From the IMG/VR virus record IMGVR_UViG_3300042564_001170, positions 1 to 31,264 of that record: a DNA stretch of 31,264 nt; one strand, given 5' to 3'. Below, in pieces: positions 20,445-28,589 of the stretch (its first letter is position 1; each line of letters starts with the position of its first letter). This stretch comes from a virus. A model generated the notes under the pieces. It was not told where the DNA came from and made no database searches. It saw only the letters and a list, made by a program, of their open reading frames with translations. Both the position numbers and the translations under genes were made by a program.

Positions 20445-22850
20445 TTATAGTGATATCCAAATTGTTCCGTTATATACGGATATTAAATTTAATGTTGTGT
20501 CATATACCATTAATCCCGCAGCGGGTGTAGCTATTGCGTTCTTTTGCGTGGTTGTCATTCTTGGTGGTAGGAAGCCCTTTGTGGTTGAGTCAGTTTGTAA
20601 AATAGCCGAAGCGTTTACTGAAGTTATACCGCCAATTCCAACACTTCCAACATTATCAAAAATAGTTGATAAAGTGCCTGTTGATAAAGAAGTTGCTCCC
20701 CCTGTTCTAATTTGAAAATAATTTGTACTTACGGCATAACCTAAAACACCTCTATTTGCTATTCCTCTTTGTGCAAATTGAACTATATTATCACCTGTTC
20801 CAAAAACATACATTAAACCACTTAAACTTGCTACTCCACCTGTTGAATTGATATTACCCGCTGTCAAAGGAACTGCATTTGCAACCGTTCCATTTGAAGA
20901 TAATAAAAATCCATTTAAAGCATTAAGTCCCGTTGAATCACCACCAATAGATATCCTTCTTGCTACTACTCCTGAATAGAAAAAATCAATAATTGGGGTT
21001 GATGCATTTGCACCTGCATTTATATCAATATAATTATTTCCTCCAATTGTAAACCTACTTATTCCTTGAAATCTCGTCGTGCCGTTTACGTCTAATTTAA
21101 AGCCTGCGTCGGTTGCCGTTCCCACAAGTAAATTATTATTTGAAGACAAACGCATTCTTTCAAGTCCATTATTTTGAACCCAAGTAAAAAAGAATCCTCC
21201 ACCTGTGCCGCTAACAAATCTTGTTTCTCCTGTACCTCCTAATCCTTGTAATCCTTGGTTCCAAAGCCCATTTCCAATTACATTTGCCCCTGCGTCAATT
21301 GTTCCCGCAACTGTTAATTTATACGCAGGAGTTGCCGTTCCAATTCCTAAACGATTATTCGTGTTATCCCAAAATAGTTGAGCATTTTTCTGCGCTATTG
21401 TCGTACCATTTGAAAATAAAACGCTGCCGCTTGTTAGTGCGGGAAGTGTAAATTTGCCGTTAAATGTTGTCCAATCAGTAGACGATAAAGCTCCACGATT
21501 TGCAGCCGAAGCCGTTGGTAGATTAAATGTGTGTGTACTTGTTGCCGAGCTTATACCAAAGTCCGTTCCGCTTGTTCCTGTTGCAAATGATTGTACTTGC
21601 GCAGTCAATCCGTTTAGCGCAGTTAATCCTGTCGAAAATGTTGTAATGACTTCGCAAAGGTGTCCGTTTTCAGTATGTAGTTTAATTGTACGGCCCGAAT
21701 TGTTTACATATATTCTTACCGCCAACCTATCAGTTAAAGCTAACGTTGTTTGTGGCACAGGTAATGCGCTAAGATAAAGATGCGTTGCCGTTCCGTTTGT
21801 AATGCCTTCGGGATTAGCTGAGTTTGAAGCTATCAAAGATAAAGTCGTTCCGTCCCATTTGTATAACTCAAGGTAAAATGAAGGCGAACCGCCATTACTT
21901 GACGCGCTAAAATACGTTTCAAAATTCCAATTACCCGCAGGAATTTCTAATAAATTAGGAACGCCAGCGTCAGTTATAAATGATTGAATATATCCGTTAG
22001 AACTTATTGTAAAATCAGTACCAGCTCCTAATATCGGAGTTCTGTCCATCTCTCTAAATGCAACACCGCCAAAAGTGCCTTGCGAAACTGAGCCGTTTAA
22101 ATAAAAAGTCAAAGACGACCCTCCACCTGTTGATGTAGGGAAGTTTGCAAGTGAGCCATCGCCTCGCACATATTGAGATACAAGGCCCGCACCTGTAACC
22201 TCTAAAGTACCTGCGCTTGTAATTGGGCTATTTGCTACGCTAAACGCTGAGGGCATTGTCAAACCAACCGAAGTGACTCCCGCATCAGGAATAGTAGGCT
22301 TGTTTAAAATTTGATTATTGCCGCTGGTTGCGTTCCAGTCCGAAGGTTGAGCGACAAGGGGATTGCCCGCTCCTAAATTTGTCCAGTAAGTCGTTGACGT
22401 TGGAAGTATCGAGTCATTGTTTGCAATACATCGGTAAACGTTTCCTAAATACCAAACCACGTCGCCAATCACATAAGCGTTATTGGTTGCGGTTAAATGG
22501 TCGGTTGTAAATGGTAAAGCAACAAGTAAACTCGCTGGCACATCGGCCGCAGTTATAAATGGATTAATACCATCGCTTCCGTCGTTCGTGAGGTCGCTTG
22601 TTAAAGTCGGAATGCTCGGCTTGTTTTTTATATAGTCGGGAGCTTGGTTGTCCGTTTGTGTCCAATCCGATTGCACTTGCTCTCCAATAATTCGGTTGAT
22701 ATTTACAACGTAGTTATTTGGATTGGCTACGATGTCAACTACGTCAACCGAAGCTTGCACGTTGATGTCGATTGTCTCAACTACAACGGCTGCATTTACG
22801 ACGATGTCGTTGATTGTGTCTTGTACTATTATATTTACATTGTCAGCCAT
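20445..22850 (-). CDS. Tail fibre / receptor-binding protein
   Basis: From ATG at 22850 it has 801 residues. The N-terminal 60 residues are Val/Ile/Asn-rich strands. Residues 126-160 (YVIGDVVWYLGNVYRCI...YWTNLG) resemble a carbohydrate-binding module of the chitin-binding type. The remainder is Gly/Ser/Thr/Asn-rich beta structure with repeated fibre motifs (NNRLGIGTATPAYKLTV and NNLLVGTATDAGFKLDV; RGALSSTDWTTFNGK). The C-terminal FLPPRMTTTQKNAI...GLMVYDTTLNLISVYNGTIW is common in Bacteroidota fibres. It likely binds cell-surface sugar. Codon use is typical of this window. A start further upstream would overlap the previous gene, so the ATG was chosen. Confidence 0.85.
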   Translation of the reverse strand: MADNVNIIVQDTINDIVVNAAVVVETIDINVQASVDVVDIVANPNNYVVNINRIIGEQVQSDWTQTDNQAPDYIKNKPSIPTLTSDLTNDGSDGINPFITAADVPASLLVALPFTTDHLTATNNAYVIGDVVWYLGNVYRCIANNDSILPTSTTYWTNLGAGNPLVAQPSDWNATSGNNQILNKPTIPDAGVTSVGLTMPSAFSVANSPITSAGTLEVTGAGLVSQYVRGDGSLANFPTSTGGGSSLTFYLNGSVSQGTFGGVAFREMDRTPILGAGTDFTISSNGYIQSFITDAGVPNLLEIPAGNWNFETYFSASSNGGSPSFYLELYKWDGTTLSLIASNSANPEGITNGTATHLYLSALPVPQTTLALTDRLAVRIYVNNSGRTIKLHTENGHLCEVITTFSTGLTALNGLTAQVQSFATGTSGTDFGISSATSTHTFNLPTASAANRGALSSTDWTTFNGKFTLPALTSGSVLFSNGTTIAQKNAQLFWDNTNNRLGIGTATPAYKLTVAGTIDAGANVIGNGLWNQGLQGLGGTGETRFVSGTGGGFFFTWVQNNGLERMRLSSNNNLLVGTATDAGFKLDVNGTTRFQGISRFTIGGNNYIDINAGANASTPIIDFFYSGVVARRISIGGDSTGLNALNGFLLSSNGTVANAVPLTAGNINSTGGVASLSGLMYVFGTGDNIVQFAQRGIANRGVLGYAVSTNYFQIRTGGATSLSTGTLSTIFDNVGSVGIGGITSVNASAILQTDSTTKGFLPPRMTTTQKNAIATPAAGLMVYDTTLNLISVYNGTIWISL

Positions 22851-22852
22851 GC

Positions 22853-23176
22853 TTATCGTGTGATGTCGTCGGTTACTGTAAAGAGTCCACTGATCCAAGT
22901 GTCAACCTCGCCACTATCTTGAGTGATTTGAATATCGTATTTGTAGGTGCAAGCCTGTATGTCGATTATTTGCTCATCGATACAAAACTCGCCATTGGTA
23001 GCGTCAAAAATAGTGATTGGCACCTCAAGTGCAACCACTCCGCCCGCCTCTTTTCTAAGCTGCATTCTAACATCGCCACCAGTTAGGTTCAGAGGTGCCT
23101 CGTTAACGTTTATTTGGAAGTCCGTTTGTTTGAACGTGTCCCCTCTTTTGGTCGTGAAATTTAATGTCGATGCCAT
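22853..23176 (-). CDS. BppU-N-like baseplate/fibre-anchor protein
   Basis: Encodes 107 residues: MASTLNFTTKRGDTFKQTDF, then LNLTGGDVRMQLRKEAGG, FCIDEQIID, YKYDIQITQDSGEVDTWISG and FTVTDDITR. The order 'RGDTF ... NLTG..V.MQLR ... I.D...G.F ... Y.YDI.......V.T...G.F.V..DIT' matches the N-terminal domain of baseplate upper proteins (BppU) that link fibres to the baseplate. Standing directly before the fibre gene, with its stop 2 bp from the fibre ATG, it is probably the fibre adaptor. Confidence 0.75.
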   Translation of the reverse strand: MASTLNFTTKRGDTFKQTDFQINVNEAPLNLTGGDVRMQLRKEAGGVVALEVPITIFDATNGEFCIDEQIIDIQACTYKYDIQITQDSGEVDTWISGLFTVTDDITR

Positions 23177-23237
23177 TTTTTAAAAATAGTTTTAATTTTT
23201 TGATGTTTTCCTCAGTTCGTTTGTCTACTTTTCTCAT
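23103..23237 (-). CDS. Possible small Lys-rich protein (44 aa)
   Basis: ATG at 23237 opens 44 codons: MRKVDKRTEENIKKLKLFLK, then NGIDIKFHDQKRGHVQTNGL and PNKR. It starts 2 bp after the connector gene's stop and fills a 63-bp gap, but more than half of it overlaps the BppU-like gene in another frame. The first 20 residues look like a reasonable helix; the overlapped part is less convincing. Kept as doubtful. Confidence 0.3.
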   Translation of the reverse strand: MRKVDKRTEENIKKLKLFLKNGIDIKFHDQKRGHVQTNGLPNKR

Positions 23238-23239
23238 AT

Positions 23240-23749
23240 TTAGTATGGTCGATCAAGCCACCATTTGCCACAAATTAAACGTGAACGCAAAGGGTTGACG
23301 ATATTATTGGAATTGCTTACATACTCAGGTAAATGGAATTTATTAAGCCAGCGCAACATGCGGTCTTGATACATTTCGCTTTTTAATCGCATATTATTTA
23401 CCAAATAGTCCACCTCAGTTTTATCAATCGCCACCGAGTTGTCGGGTTGCGACTTAAATATACCGTTGTTGTTTACTTTATACGCTCCAATTAGGAGGTA
23501 TTCTACCGCGCTTGCAGCGATTAAAAAAGGTTTGATGTAATCTTCGTACAAAATTAAGTAATCGTCGATTAAATCGTCGTTATCAAAGTCATCGCAAATT
23601 TTATTATATAATGTCTCGCCTAAAATCTCTTCGAGCCTTGTCCTTTGGGCATCGGCTATGCAGGGTATATATAAATCTACGTCCAAATTTCCCCCAAGTA
23701 GGGTGTTTTTAGTGAGTTCGTTTTCTTTAAGTAGTATAATAGTTGCCAT
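23240..23749 (-). CDS. Head-tail connector-like protein (DUF6712 type)
   Basis: Encodes 169 residues. Landmarks are LTKNTLLGGNLDVDLYIPCI, QRTRLEEILGETLYNKI, YIKPFLIAASAVEYLLIGAY and VDYLVNNMRLKSEMYQ. This series matches a Bacteroidota phage family (DUF6712) that I associate with head-tail connection. It is mostly helical, like gp6-type adaptors. Position directly after the portal gene (3 bp) fits a neck protein. The function is inferred from context. Confidence 0.75.
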   Translation of the reverse strand: MATIILLKENELTKNTLLGGNLDVDLYIPCIADAQRTRLEEILGETLYNKICDDFDNDDLIDDYLILYEDYIKPFLIAASAVEYLLIGAYKVNNNGIFKSQPDNSVAIDKTEVDYLVNNMRLKSEMYQDRMLRWLNKFHLPEYVSNSNNIVNPLRSRLICGKWWLDRPY

Positions 23750-23752
23750 AAA

Positions 23753-25465
23753 TTACATGTCGTGAGGCGCGATGTACGCTTTAGGGTTATTTGTTGGTAG
23801 GATTTCGCCTGCTTTTCTCGCTTGCGCTGGTGTAATTGTCTCCGCAAGTGGGTTGTTTACATCCGCTCTTTTACGATACGTTTCTCTAACCCAAAAATGT
23901 TTGCAAGTTCCAAAAGGGAAAGCCTCACTTTGTAAGCCTCCGCCTTTCCAAAGGAAGATATCATAAGGTTGATTCGGATTAGGGTGCATTCCAAAGCCAG
24001 GGTTTACGTTTCTTTGGCTCATCATTTCAATGTCCTCTTTACGATATACCTTATTGGCTTTCATCATTGCTTTACAAAATGCACGCTCTGGCGATGGATT
24101 TCCGCTATAACGGTACCGACTTTTAAAAAGCGCGCCATCTTGATAACTTTTTGCGTTTGGTCTTGCAGTTCCTGTTGAAACTTTATCTAAAGCAACGCGC
24201 ATTAATTGCGTACTTACTCCATTCATGCGATCAAGTTCAGCGTCAAGCTCGGCCTCTTTTTCATAGTCAACCGCTTCGGAACTTATAAGTTCCCATTCGT
24301 TTAAATCGATGTCCTCTCCTAAGTCATCAAAGCCTTGAGTTGACAATTGCGTAACCGCTGCGGCTGGAGCTTCAACAATTACTTGCTCCTCACTTCTTAA
24401 ACTCTCAAATTGTAAGTCCAAAGTAATGCCGTTAACGGCAAAAATCTCCATCAAGCCATCAAGTATAATCTCTTGCTTTGGTCTAATTACGTTGATCATT
24501 AACTCCTCAAATCCAACTTTGATTTCCTCAGCGTTTGAGCTAAACCCGCTCGACTCTTTTACACCTACAAGCATTGGCGATGTAAGTTTGTGCGAGGTGC
24601 AAAGTTGTTGTCTTGCCTCAGCACTTAAATACTGGTATTGTTGATGCGCGTCGCTAACTTCCAAAGGTGCGATTGTAATCTCGGAGTCTTTGTTGTCGTT
24701 CCAATTCAAAAAGAATGCACCCGCGTTTTGTGATCCTGTTAAGTGGTTACGGATTTGGCGTGTATTCTCCTCAATTGTCTCCATTGACTCTTGCACGCCC
24801 GAGTTCATATTAATGATGTGGCCGAAGCTCAACCCTTTTTGAATGTGGTTGATTGAATAATTACTAATTTCGGACTCCATGCGCGCCCAAGAAATCCCCG
24901 ACACGTACGAAGGGTTGCTATAATAGAACTGTCCCACTTGGTAATCGCGAATGATATAAATCTCGGAGCGTTCGCCCATTCCTTCGCCAAATCCAAATGC
25001 GTCAATGCGTTCGGGTTTATATTTGTTTACGTTTGCAAAATCGTAGCTATAATAATATCCTGTTATATCGCCCTCCTCGTTTGCAACTTCGGGAGCAATA
25101 CGTTGTTTGGCTACGTGAAAACATCTTTGGATTTTTCCGTTTACATATTTGACCTCGATTGAAGCCTCGCCAAACATCTCGAAATCCTTGCATATTTTAC
25201 GCAAATCTTTTTTAGAAACGAGCGAAATGATTGCTGCCCATTCGCTTGGCTTGCGTGCCTTGTCTTTTGAGGTCAATCCTTTACCATAAATGAACTGCGA
25301 ATAACTGTCGATAATCGCCGAGTTTGTTGGCGATCCGTTATAGGCGTCAATAATGACTTGATAAAACGAGTTTTTGTCTCCATTTAATACCCACTTTTTA
25401 CCCGACACCTCTTTAATTTCGGGGCGAATGTAGTTCGATAGGTTTATAATTTGTAATTTTTCCAT
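23753..25465 (-). CDS. Portal protein with MuF-like C-terminal extension
   Basis: Encodes 570 residues, longer than many portals. The N-terminal 380 residues have a portal look: NSAIIDSYSQFIYGKGL, FEMFGEASIEVKYVNG, LTGSQNAGAFFLNWND, LCTSHKLTSPMLVG and a long helix EEIKVGFEELMINVIRPKQ. It forms the ring through which DNA is packaged. An acidic linker (about 395-425) leads to a separate C-terminal part with FCKAMMKANKVYRKEDI (C464), YDIFLWKGG and CKHFWVRETY (C521, H523). That part recalls the C-terminal Cys/His region of Mu gpF/SPP1 gp7-type minor head proteins, suggesting a portal-minor head fusion. No separate MuF gene was found. Confidence 0.82.
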   Translation of the reverse strand: MEKLQIINLSNYIRPEIKEVSGKKWVLNGDKNSFYQVIIDAYNGSPTNSAIIDSYSQFIYGKGLTSKDKARKPSEWAAIISLVSKKDLRKICKDFEMFGEASIEVKYVNGKIQRCFHVAKQRIAPEVANEEGDITGYYYSYDFANVNKYKPERIDAFGFGEGMGERSEIYIIRDYQVGQFYYSNPSYVSGISWARMESEISNYSINHIQKGLSFGHIINMNSGVQESMETIEENTRQIRNHLTGSQNAGAFFLNWNDNKDSEITIAPLEVSDAHQQYQYLSAEARQQLCTSHKLTSPMLVGVKESSGFSSNAEEIKVGFEELMINVIRPKQEIILDGLMEIFAVNGITLDLQFESLRSEEQVIVEAPAAAVTQLSTQGFDDLGEDIDLNEWELISSEAVDYEKEAELDAELDRMNGVSTQLMRVALDKVSTGTARPNAKSYQDGALFKSRYRYSGNPSPERAFCKAMMKANKVYRKEDIEMMSQRNVNPGFGMHPNPNQPYDIFLWKGGGLQSEAFPFGTCKHFWVRETYRKRADVNNPLAETITPAQARKAGEILPTNNPKAYIAPHDM

Positions 25466-25469
25466 AAAA

Positions 25470-25778
25470 TTATACTTTTAAAACTCCTTTATTGAGTTCA
25501 AAATTCTCTAAGTCGGTTTGAGCCGTTGCGTACGCTTTGCCTCTATAAATTAATTCGTCATTTTCGTTGATTGTAACTTCAAACGATTGGCCTTCGGTCA
25601 TGATTGGCACGCTAAAAACCAACACTAAAACATTGTTTTGGTAATATATGCCAGTTACGGCGATTTCGTGAGTAATGTCTCGCGTTTCGTCACGCAATAA
25701 AAACGTGATTTCGCCACTATTGTAGCCTCTTGGAATGCATCGGAATTGGTAAGGCGCAGTTAAATTGAATATCCACAT
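25470..25778 (-). CDS. Hypothetical structural protein (102 aa) before the portal
   Basis: From ATG at 25778 it has 102 residues starting MWIFNLTAPYQFRCIPRGYN. All-beta character (GEITFLLRDE, VLVLVFSVPI, FEVTINENDELIYRG). It is the first gene after the strong terminator and carries a putative late promoter right before the ATG. A longer reading frame upstream would run through that terminator, so the ATG is well supported. It may be a decoration or minor tail protein; similar genes follow tail tube genes in flavobacterial phages as I recall. Confidence 0.7.
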   Translation of the reverse strand: MWIFNLTAPYQFRCIPRGYNSGEITFLLRDETRDITHEIAVTGIYYQNNVLVLVFSVPIMTEGQSFEVTINENDELIYRGKAYATAQTDLENFELNKGVLKV

Positions 25779-25807
25779 ACTATAATAACTAAAAAATAGT
25801 GTTTTGT
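25779..25807 (-). promoter_or_regulatory. Putative late promoter 3 (before portal cluster)
   Basis: Minus strand: ACAAAAC (25807-25801), 10 nt, AGTTAT (25790-25785), 6 nt, ATG. Spacing and both boxes are identical to the copy before the tail cluster. It lies right after the terminator that follows the tail tube gene, where a new start of transcription would be needed. Confidence 0.55.
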
Positions 25808-25810
25808 AAC

Positions 25811-25836
25811 AAAAAACGCCCCTTAAAGGAGCGTTT
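25811..25836 (-). terminator. Intrinsic terminator after the tail tube gene
   Basis: The minus-strand RNA forms a 9-bp stem, AAACGCTCC with GGGGCGTTT (one U-G pair), loop TTTAA, then a run of T's. It starts 22 bp after the stop of the tail tube gene and would isolate the capsid and tube messages from the portal cluster. Confidence 0.85.
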
Positions 25837-25858
25837 AATGACAAAACTATGAAAAGAA

Positions 25859-26383
25859 TTAAGAAACAACTTGGTCAGAAACGAAAGTCATCAACGCCTC
25901 TTTTGCGGCAGTATTCAAAAATGGAGATAAGTTTGACTCCTCAGCAGCGATGGTCAAAGTGTAACCACTTAAATCACCACCTGCTCCTCCGCTTACTTTT
26001 GTGCAGTTTGACATTGTGCCATTAGTAGCACCAATCAACATGATATTTCCGTTATAATCTTCAACGAAAACTTGAGGGCGTCCAGCGCAAATCAATTGGA
26101 TTTGAGCTTGCAAGTCAGCACCTAATTTCGGAAGCGTAACGGCCAAAGATTGGGCGTTTAAAAATGTTCCGTTGTCCTCTGAACTTGTACCAGTTTCGGT
26201 CAAGGCATTTGTTGTAGCCTTTACCTCGTATTTGAAAACCTCAGTAAGGTCTCCAAGGTCGGTCAATGTTTGAGCAGCAATAACATAACCGTAGTCCTCA
26301 TAATTTGCAAAATACAAATTTTTGATTCCACCGCGTTGGTCTTTGCAACCCAATAATTTACCCTTTGTTATTAAACAGGCCAT
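25859..26383 (-). CDS. Major tail tube protein
   Basis: Encodes 174 residues starting MACLITKGKLLGCKDQRGGI. It has the size and beta-rich composition of siphophage tube proteins, with VFKYEVKATTNALTETGTSS, LAVTLPKL and a Gly-rich KVSGGAGGDLSGYTLTIAAEES near the C-terminus. I recall the start 'KGKLLGCKD..GG.KNLYFAN' from Bacteroidota tail tube proteins. Terminators on both sides suggest a short abundant transcript, as expected for the tube. No paralogue is present. Confidence 0.8.
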   Translation of the reverse strand: MACLITKGKLLGCKDQRGGIKNLYFANYEDYGYVIAAQTLTDLGDLTEVFKYEVKATTNALTETGTSSEDNGTFLNAQSLAVTLPKLGADLQAQIQLICAGRPQVFVEDYNGNIMLIGATNGTMSNCTKVSGGAGGDLSGYTLTIAAEESNLSPFLNTAAKEALMTFVSDQVVS

Positions 26384-26397
26384 GTATTTTTTAGGTA

Positions 26398-26425
26398 TTT
26401 AAAACCGCCCCACTTAAGAGGCGGT
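26398..26425 (-). terminator. Hairpin terminator between capsid and tail tube genes
   Basis: On the minus strand ACCGCC (26425-26420) pairs with GGCGGT (26409-26404) across a 10-nt loop, followed by TTTTAAAT. The T run is short, so it may be partial, allowing some read-through from capsid into tail tube. Confidence 0.65.
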
Positions 26426-26436
26426 CTTTGTTATTA

Positions 26437-27339
26437 TTATGCTTCGTAAGTCAAGTAAACAATTTCCTCAGCGTTGTAGTATCCAACACCAACGTTGTAA
26501 ACTACCTTGCCGCGAACTTTACCAGTCAATAGACCGATTTCGTCTTCGTCTACCAAAGCAACTTGATTGTGATCAGCAGTCAAACCAGTAGCGAATACTA
26601 AGTTTTTACGCTCGTAGATAACAACTGTATTTGCAGGTAATCCATTTAATACGGTCATTGTGTGACGTCCGAAAGTTAAAGCGAAATCAGTGTTTCCGTT
26701 TCCGTATACAATACCTTGAGTTGACAAGTAGAAAGCGTAGTATTGAGCAACGTCAGGAGATACTGCGAAAATCAATTCTTTGTTTCTCAAAGCAATTGGC
26801 ACGGCAGCCAAAGCTGGTTTCAAATACTTAGCCAAAACGTTTGCCTCAGTTACAACGGCGTCAGCAGTTGGCTTATTTACGTCAGAATCGTCAGCAAACA
26901 AAGTTAAGAAACCGTCAAAGTTTGTTGATGACTGCCAAATGTCAGTCTCCAATTTTTCTCCGATAGCACCCAAAACCTCAGCTTGGATAGCGTCCATAAT
27001 ATCAGAAGGAGATGTAGGGTTTGCAGCACCTGCACCCATAATTCCATCCGACCAAGTAGCACGGAAATCCTCTTTACAAACATCAAAATCATTTTTGAAT
27101 TTGAAAGGCTCGATTAAGTTTTCGTTCAATACGATTGTCCCAGCTGGAGCAAATCCGCAAGTGTATGCAGTTGTTCCGTCAGTATAAGCGATTTTACGCA
27201 AAGACAATTTGTAGTTTACATTTTCAGCGATAGTTACCGCATTTTTTTCGATAGTGTCAATCGTTTTGAACGCTTGACCAATAATTACGCCCGCATCACG
27301 GCCAGCGTAGTTAGAACTTACAGTTGTAGTTGTAGGCAT
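26437..27339 (-). CDS. Major capsid protein
   Basis: Encodes 300 residues starting MPTTTTVSSNYAGRDAGVII. The size, high Ala/Val/Asp content, and position between the protease and a terminator point to the HK97-fold capsid protein. Helix-turn segments (SPSDIMDAIQAEVLGAIGEKL, like the spine helix) and strands (KELIFAVSPDVAQYYAFYL; NGLPANTVVIYERKNLVFATGL, a P-domain type pair) are visible. Its start overlaps the protease stop (TAATG). Codon use is less AT-rich than in neighbours, as for a highly expressed gene. An acidic delta domain is not obvious and may be supplied by the protease C-terminus. Confidence 0.85.
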   Translation of the reverse strand: MPTTTTVSSNYAGRDAGVIIGQAFKTIDTIEKNAVTIAENVNYKLSLRKIAYTDGTTAYTCGFAPAGTIVLNENLIEPFKFKNDFDVCKEDFRATWSDGIMGAGAANPTSPSDIMDAIQAEVLGAIGEKLETDIWQSSTNFDGFLTLFADDSDVNKPTADAVVTEANVLAKYLKPALAAVPIALRNKELIFAVSPDVAQYYAFYLSTQGIVYGNGNTDFALTFGRHTMTVLNGLPANTVVIYERKNLVFATGLTADHNQVALVDEDEIGLLTGKVRGKVVYNVGVGYYNAEEIVYLTYEA

Positions 27340-28433
27340 TAGTTTAAGTTTTTAAGATTATTTTGAATTTTTTGTGATCTCGTCATTTTGACGTTTGAGT
27401 TTAAAGTTTGAGCAACTTCGGGCTTTGCTTTTGTTGAAGCCTTAACCTCAACTTGAGAAGTTTTAACCTCAGCGATTTGTGAGCTTAACTCAGTTCTAAC
27501 CGCTTCGATTTGTTTAGCAACTTCAACGCTCATTGATGTAACGATTGATTTTACTAACTCAGCGAATTGATTTTCGCTTGTCATTTCGATTGGAGCCTCT
27601 TCAACTTCAACCTCTTCAACTTCCATTTCTTTAATTTCGGCGATCATACCTTCTTCGGTAATTACCAAAACTCGTCCGTCTTCAAGCTCATGCTCTCCAA
27701 TTGGAGCAGGAACTTTGTCTCCGTTTTCAGCTACAATAAACACAGGCACGCCAGCGTCAAATGATTCAGCCTCTAAAACGGTAACACCATCTTTAAGCAT
27801 CATGGTAGCCATTGCGACTTCCACTTGCTTGGTCTCGTTCGATAACTTTACCGAAGCGAAACCGTCTTTTATCGCGTTAACGATTTCATTAATATTCATA
27901 TATTCACTTTTTAAATTTACTTTTTCCATGTCAAAAACCCCATCAATTGAGAAGCCTTTGACTTTACCTGTCTTAACGTAGTCATTCCAAATCTCGTCGT
28001 TGTTCACTTTCATAGCGGCAAACCACGTTCCAACTGGCTCATTAAATCCGTAGTGTACCGACTTATCGTGTACCTCGTCTTCTTTTATCCACGTCTCAAC
28101 AAATGTTACATCCTCGATTTGTGTACCCGAATGCTCAATCGTTGAGTTGTTCTGATATCCTTGACGACTGAAATTTTGTTGCACTTGCTTAATCGTTTCC
28201 GCAGGGAATACGATGTTAAACTCGTGTCCGTCTTGATTTCGATATATTGGTTGGTTTGGTATCAATACCGCGCCCAATAAAATGCGCTGCTCTTCGTTTA
28301 TAGTTGCGAGTTGTATCTCTTTTTGTTGTGACAAAGTGATAAACTGCACCCCAATTGCAGGATCGGATACGAGTGAAACGGCATAAACGCCCTCGTTATC
28401 TTCCTCATTAAACATTACTTTGTAAGTGTCCAT
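27339..28433 (-). CDS. XkdF-like prohead serine protease with C-terminal scaffold region
   Basis: Encodes 364 residues. The N-terminal 170 residues match the XkdF/prohead protease type: LIPNQPIYRN, the catalytic His in STIEHSG (H101), and the catalytic Ser in KGFSIDGVF (S162). After about 210 residues the chain becomes acidic and helical (KEMEVEEVEVEEAPIEM, then AKQIEAVRTELSSQIAEVKTS), a likely internal scaffold that the protease removes after head assembly. A protease-scaffold fusion is well known in phages such as those with Mu I/Z-type genes. The putative late promoter lies right before the start codon. Confidence 0.85.
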   Translation of the reverse strand: MDTYKVMFNEEDNEGVYAVSLVSDPAIGVQFITLSQQKEIQLATINEEQRILLGAVLIPNQPIYRNQDGHEFNIVFPAETIKQVQQNFSRQGYQNNSTIEHSGTQIEDVTFVETWIKEDEVHDKSVHYGFNEPVGTWFAAMKVNNDEIWNDYVKTGKVKGFSIDGVFDMEKVNLKSEYMNINEIVNAIKDGFASVKLSNETKQVEVAMATMMLKDGVTVLEAESFDAGVPVFIVAENGDKVPAPIGEHELEDGRVLVITEEGMIAEIKEMEVEEVEVEEAPIEMTSENQFAELVKSIVTSMSVEVAKQIEAVRTELSSQIAEVKTSQVEVKASTKAKPEVAQTLNSNVKMTRSQKIQNNLKNLN

Positions 28434-28463
28434 ACCCTAATAACTGATTTTTAATTGTTTGTT
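28434..28463 (-). promoter_or_regulatory. Putative late promoter 2 (before head cluster)
   Basis: Minus strand: AACAAAC (28463-28457), 11 nt, AGTTAT (28445-28440), 6 nt, ATG of the protease. The -10-like box and its distance to ATG equal those of the two other copies. The upstream box differs by one A and one position. Confidence 0.5.
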
Positions 28464-28589
28464 ATAAACTTTTTTTCGTTTTCAAGGTTTTAACCTTGAA
28501 TATTCAACCCATAGATTGAAAAACTTAACCCTTTTTTCAACCTATAACCTTAAAATTTTATAGTTTTTTAAGGTTATAACCCTAAAATA
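28464..28589. repeat. Two palindromes in the gap between tape measure and protease genes
   Basis: One is TTCAAGGTT-tt-AACCTTGAA (28481-28500). The other pairs ATAACCTTAAAA (28544-28555) with TTTTAAGGTTAT (28566-28577) around a 10-nt AT loop. Words of the type AACCTT/AACCC recur through the gap at irregular spacing. Neither hairpin has a T run in the transcribed direction. They may be mRNA processing sites or operators; no gene fits here. Confidence 0.5.

Noticed and set aside
26780-27187. 135-codon open frame on the plus strand
   Set aside because: Lies entirely antisense to the major capsid gene, which has a clear product; typical shadow of a gene with few rare codons.
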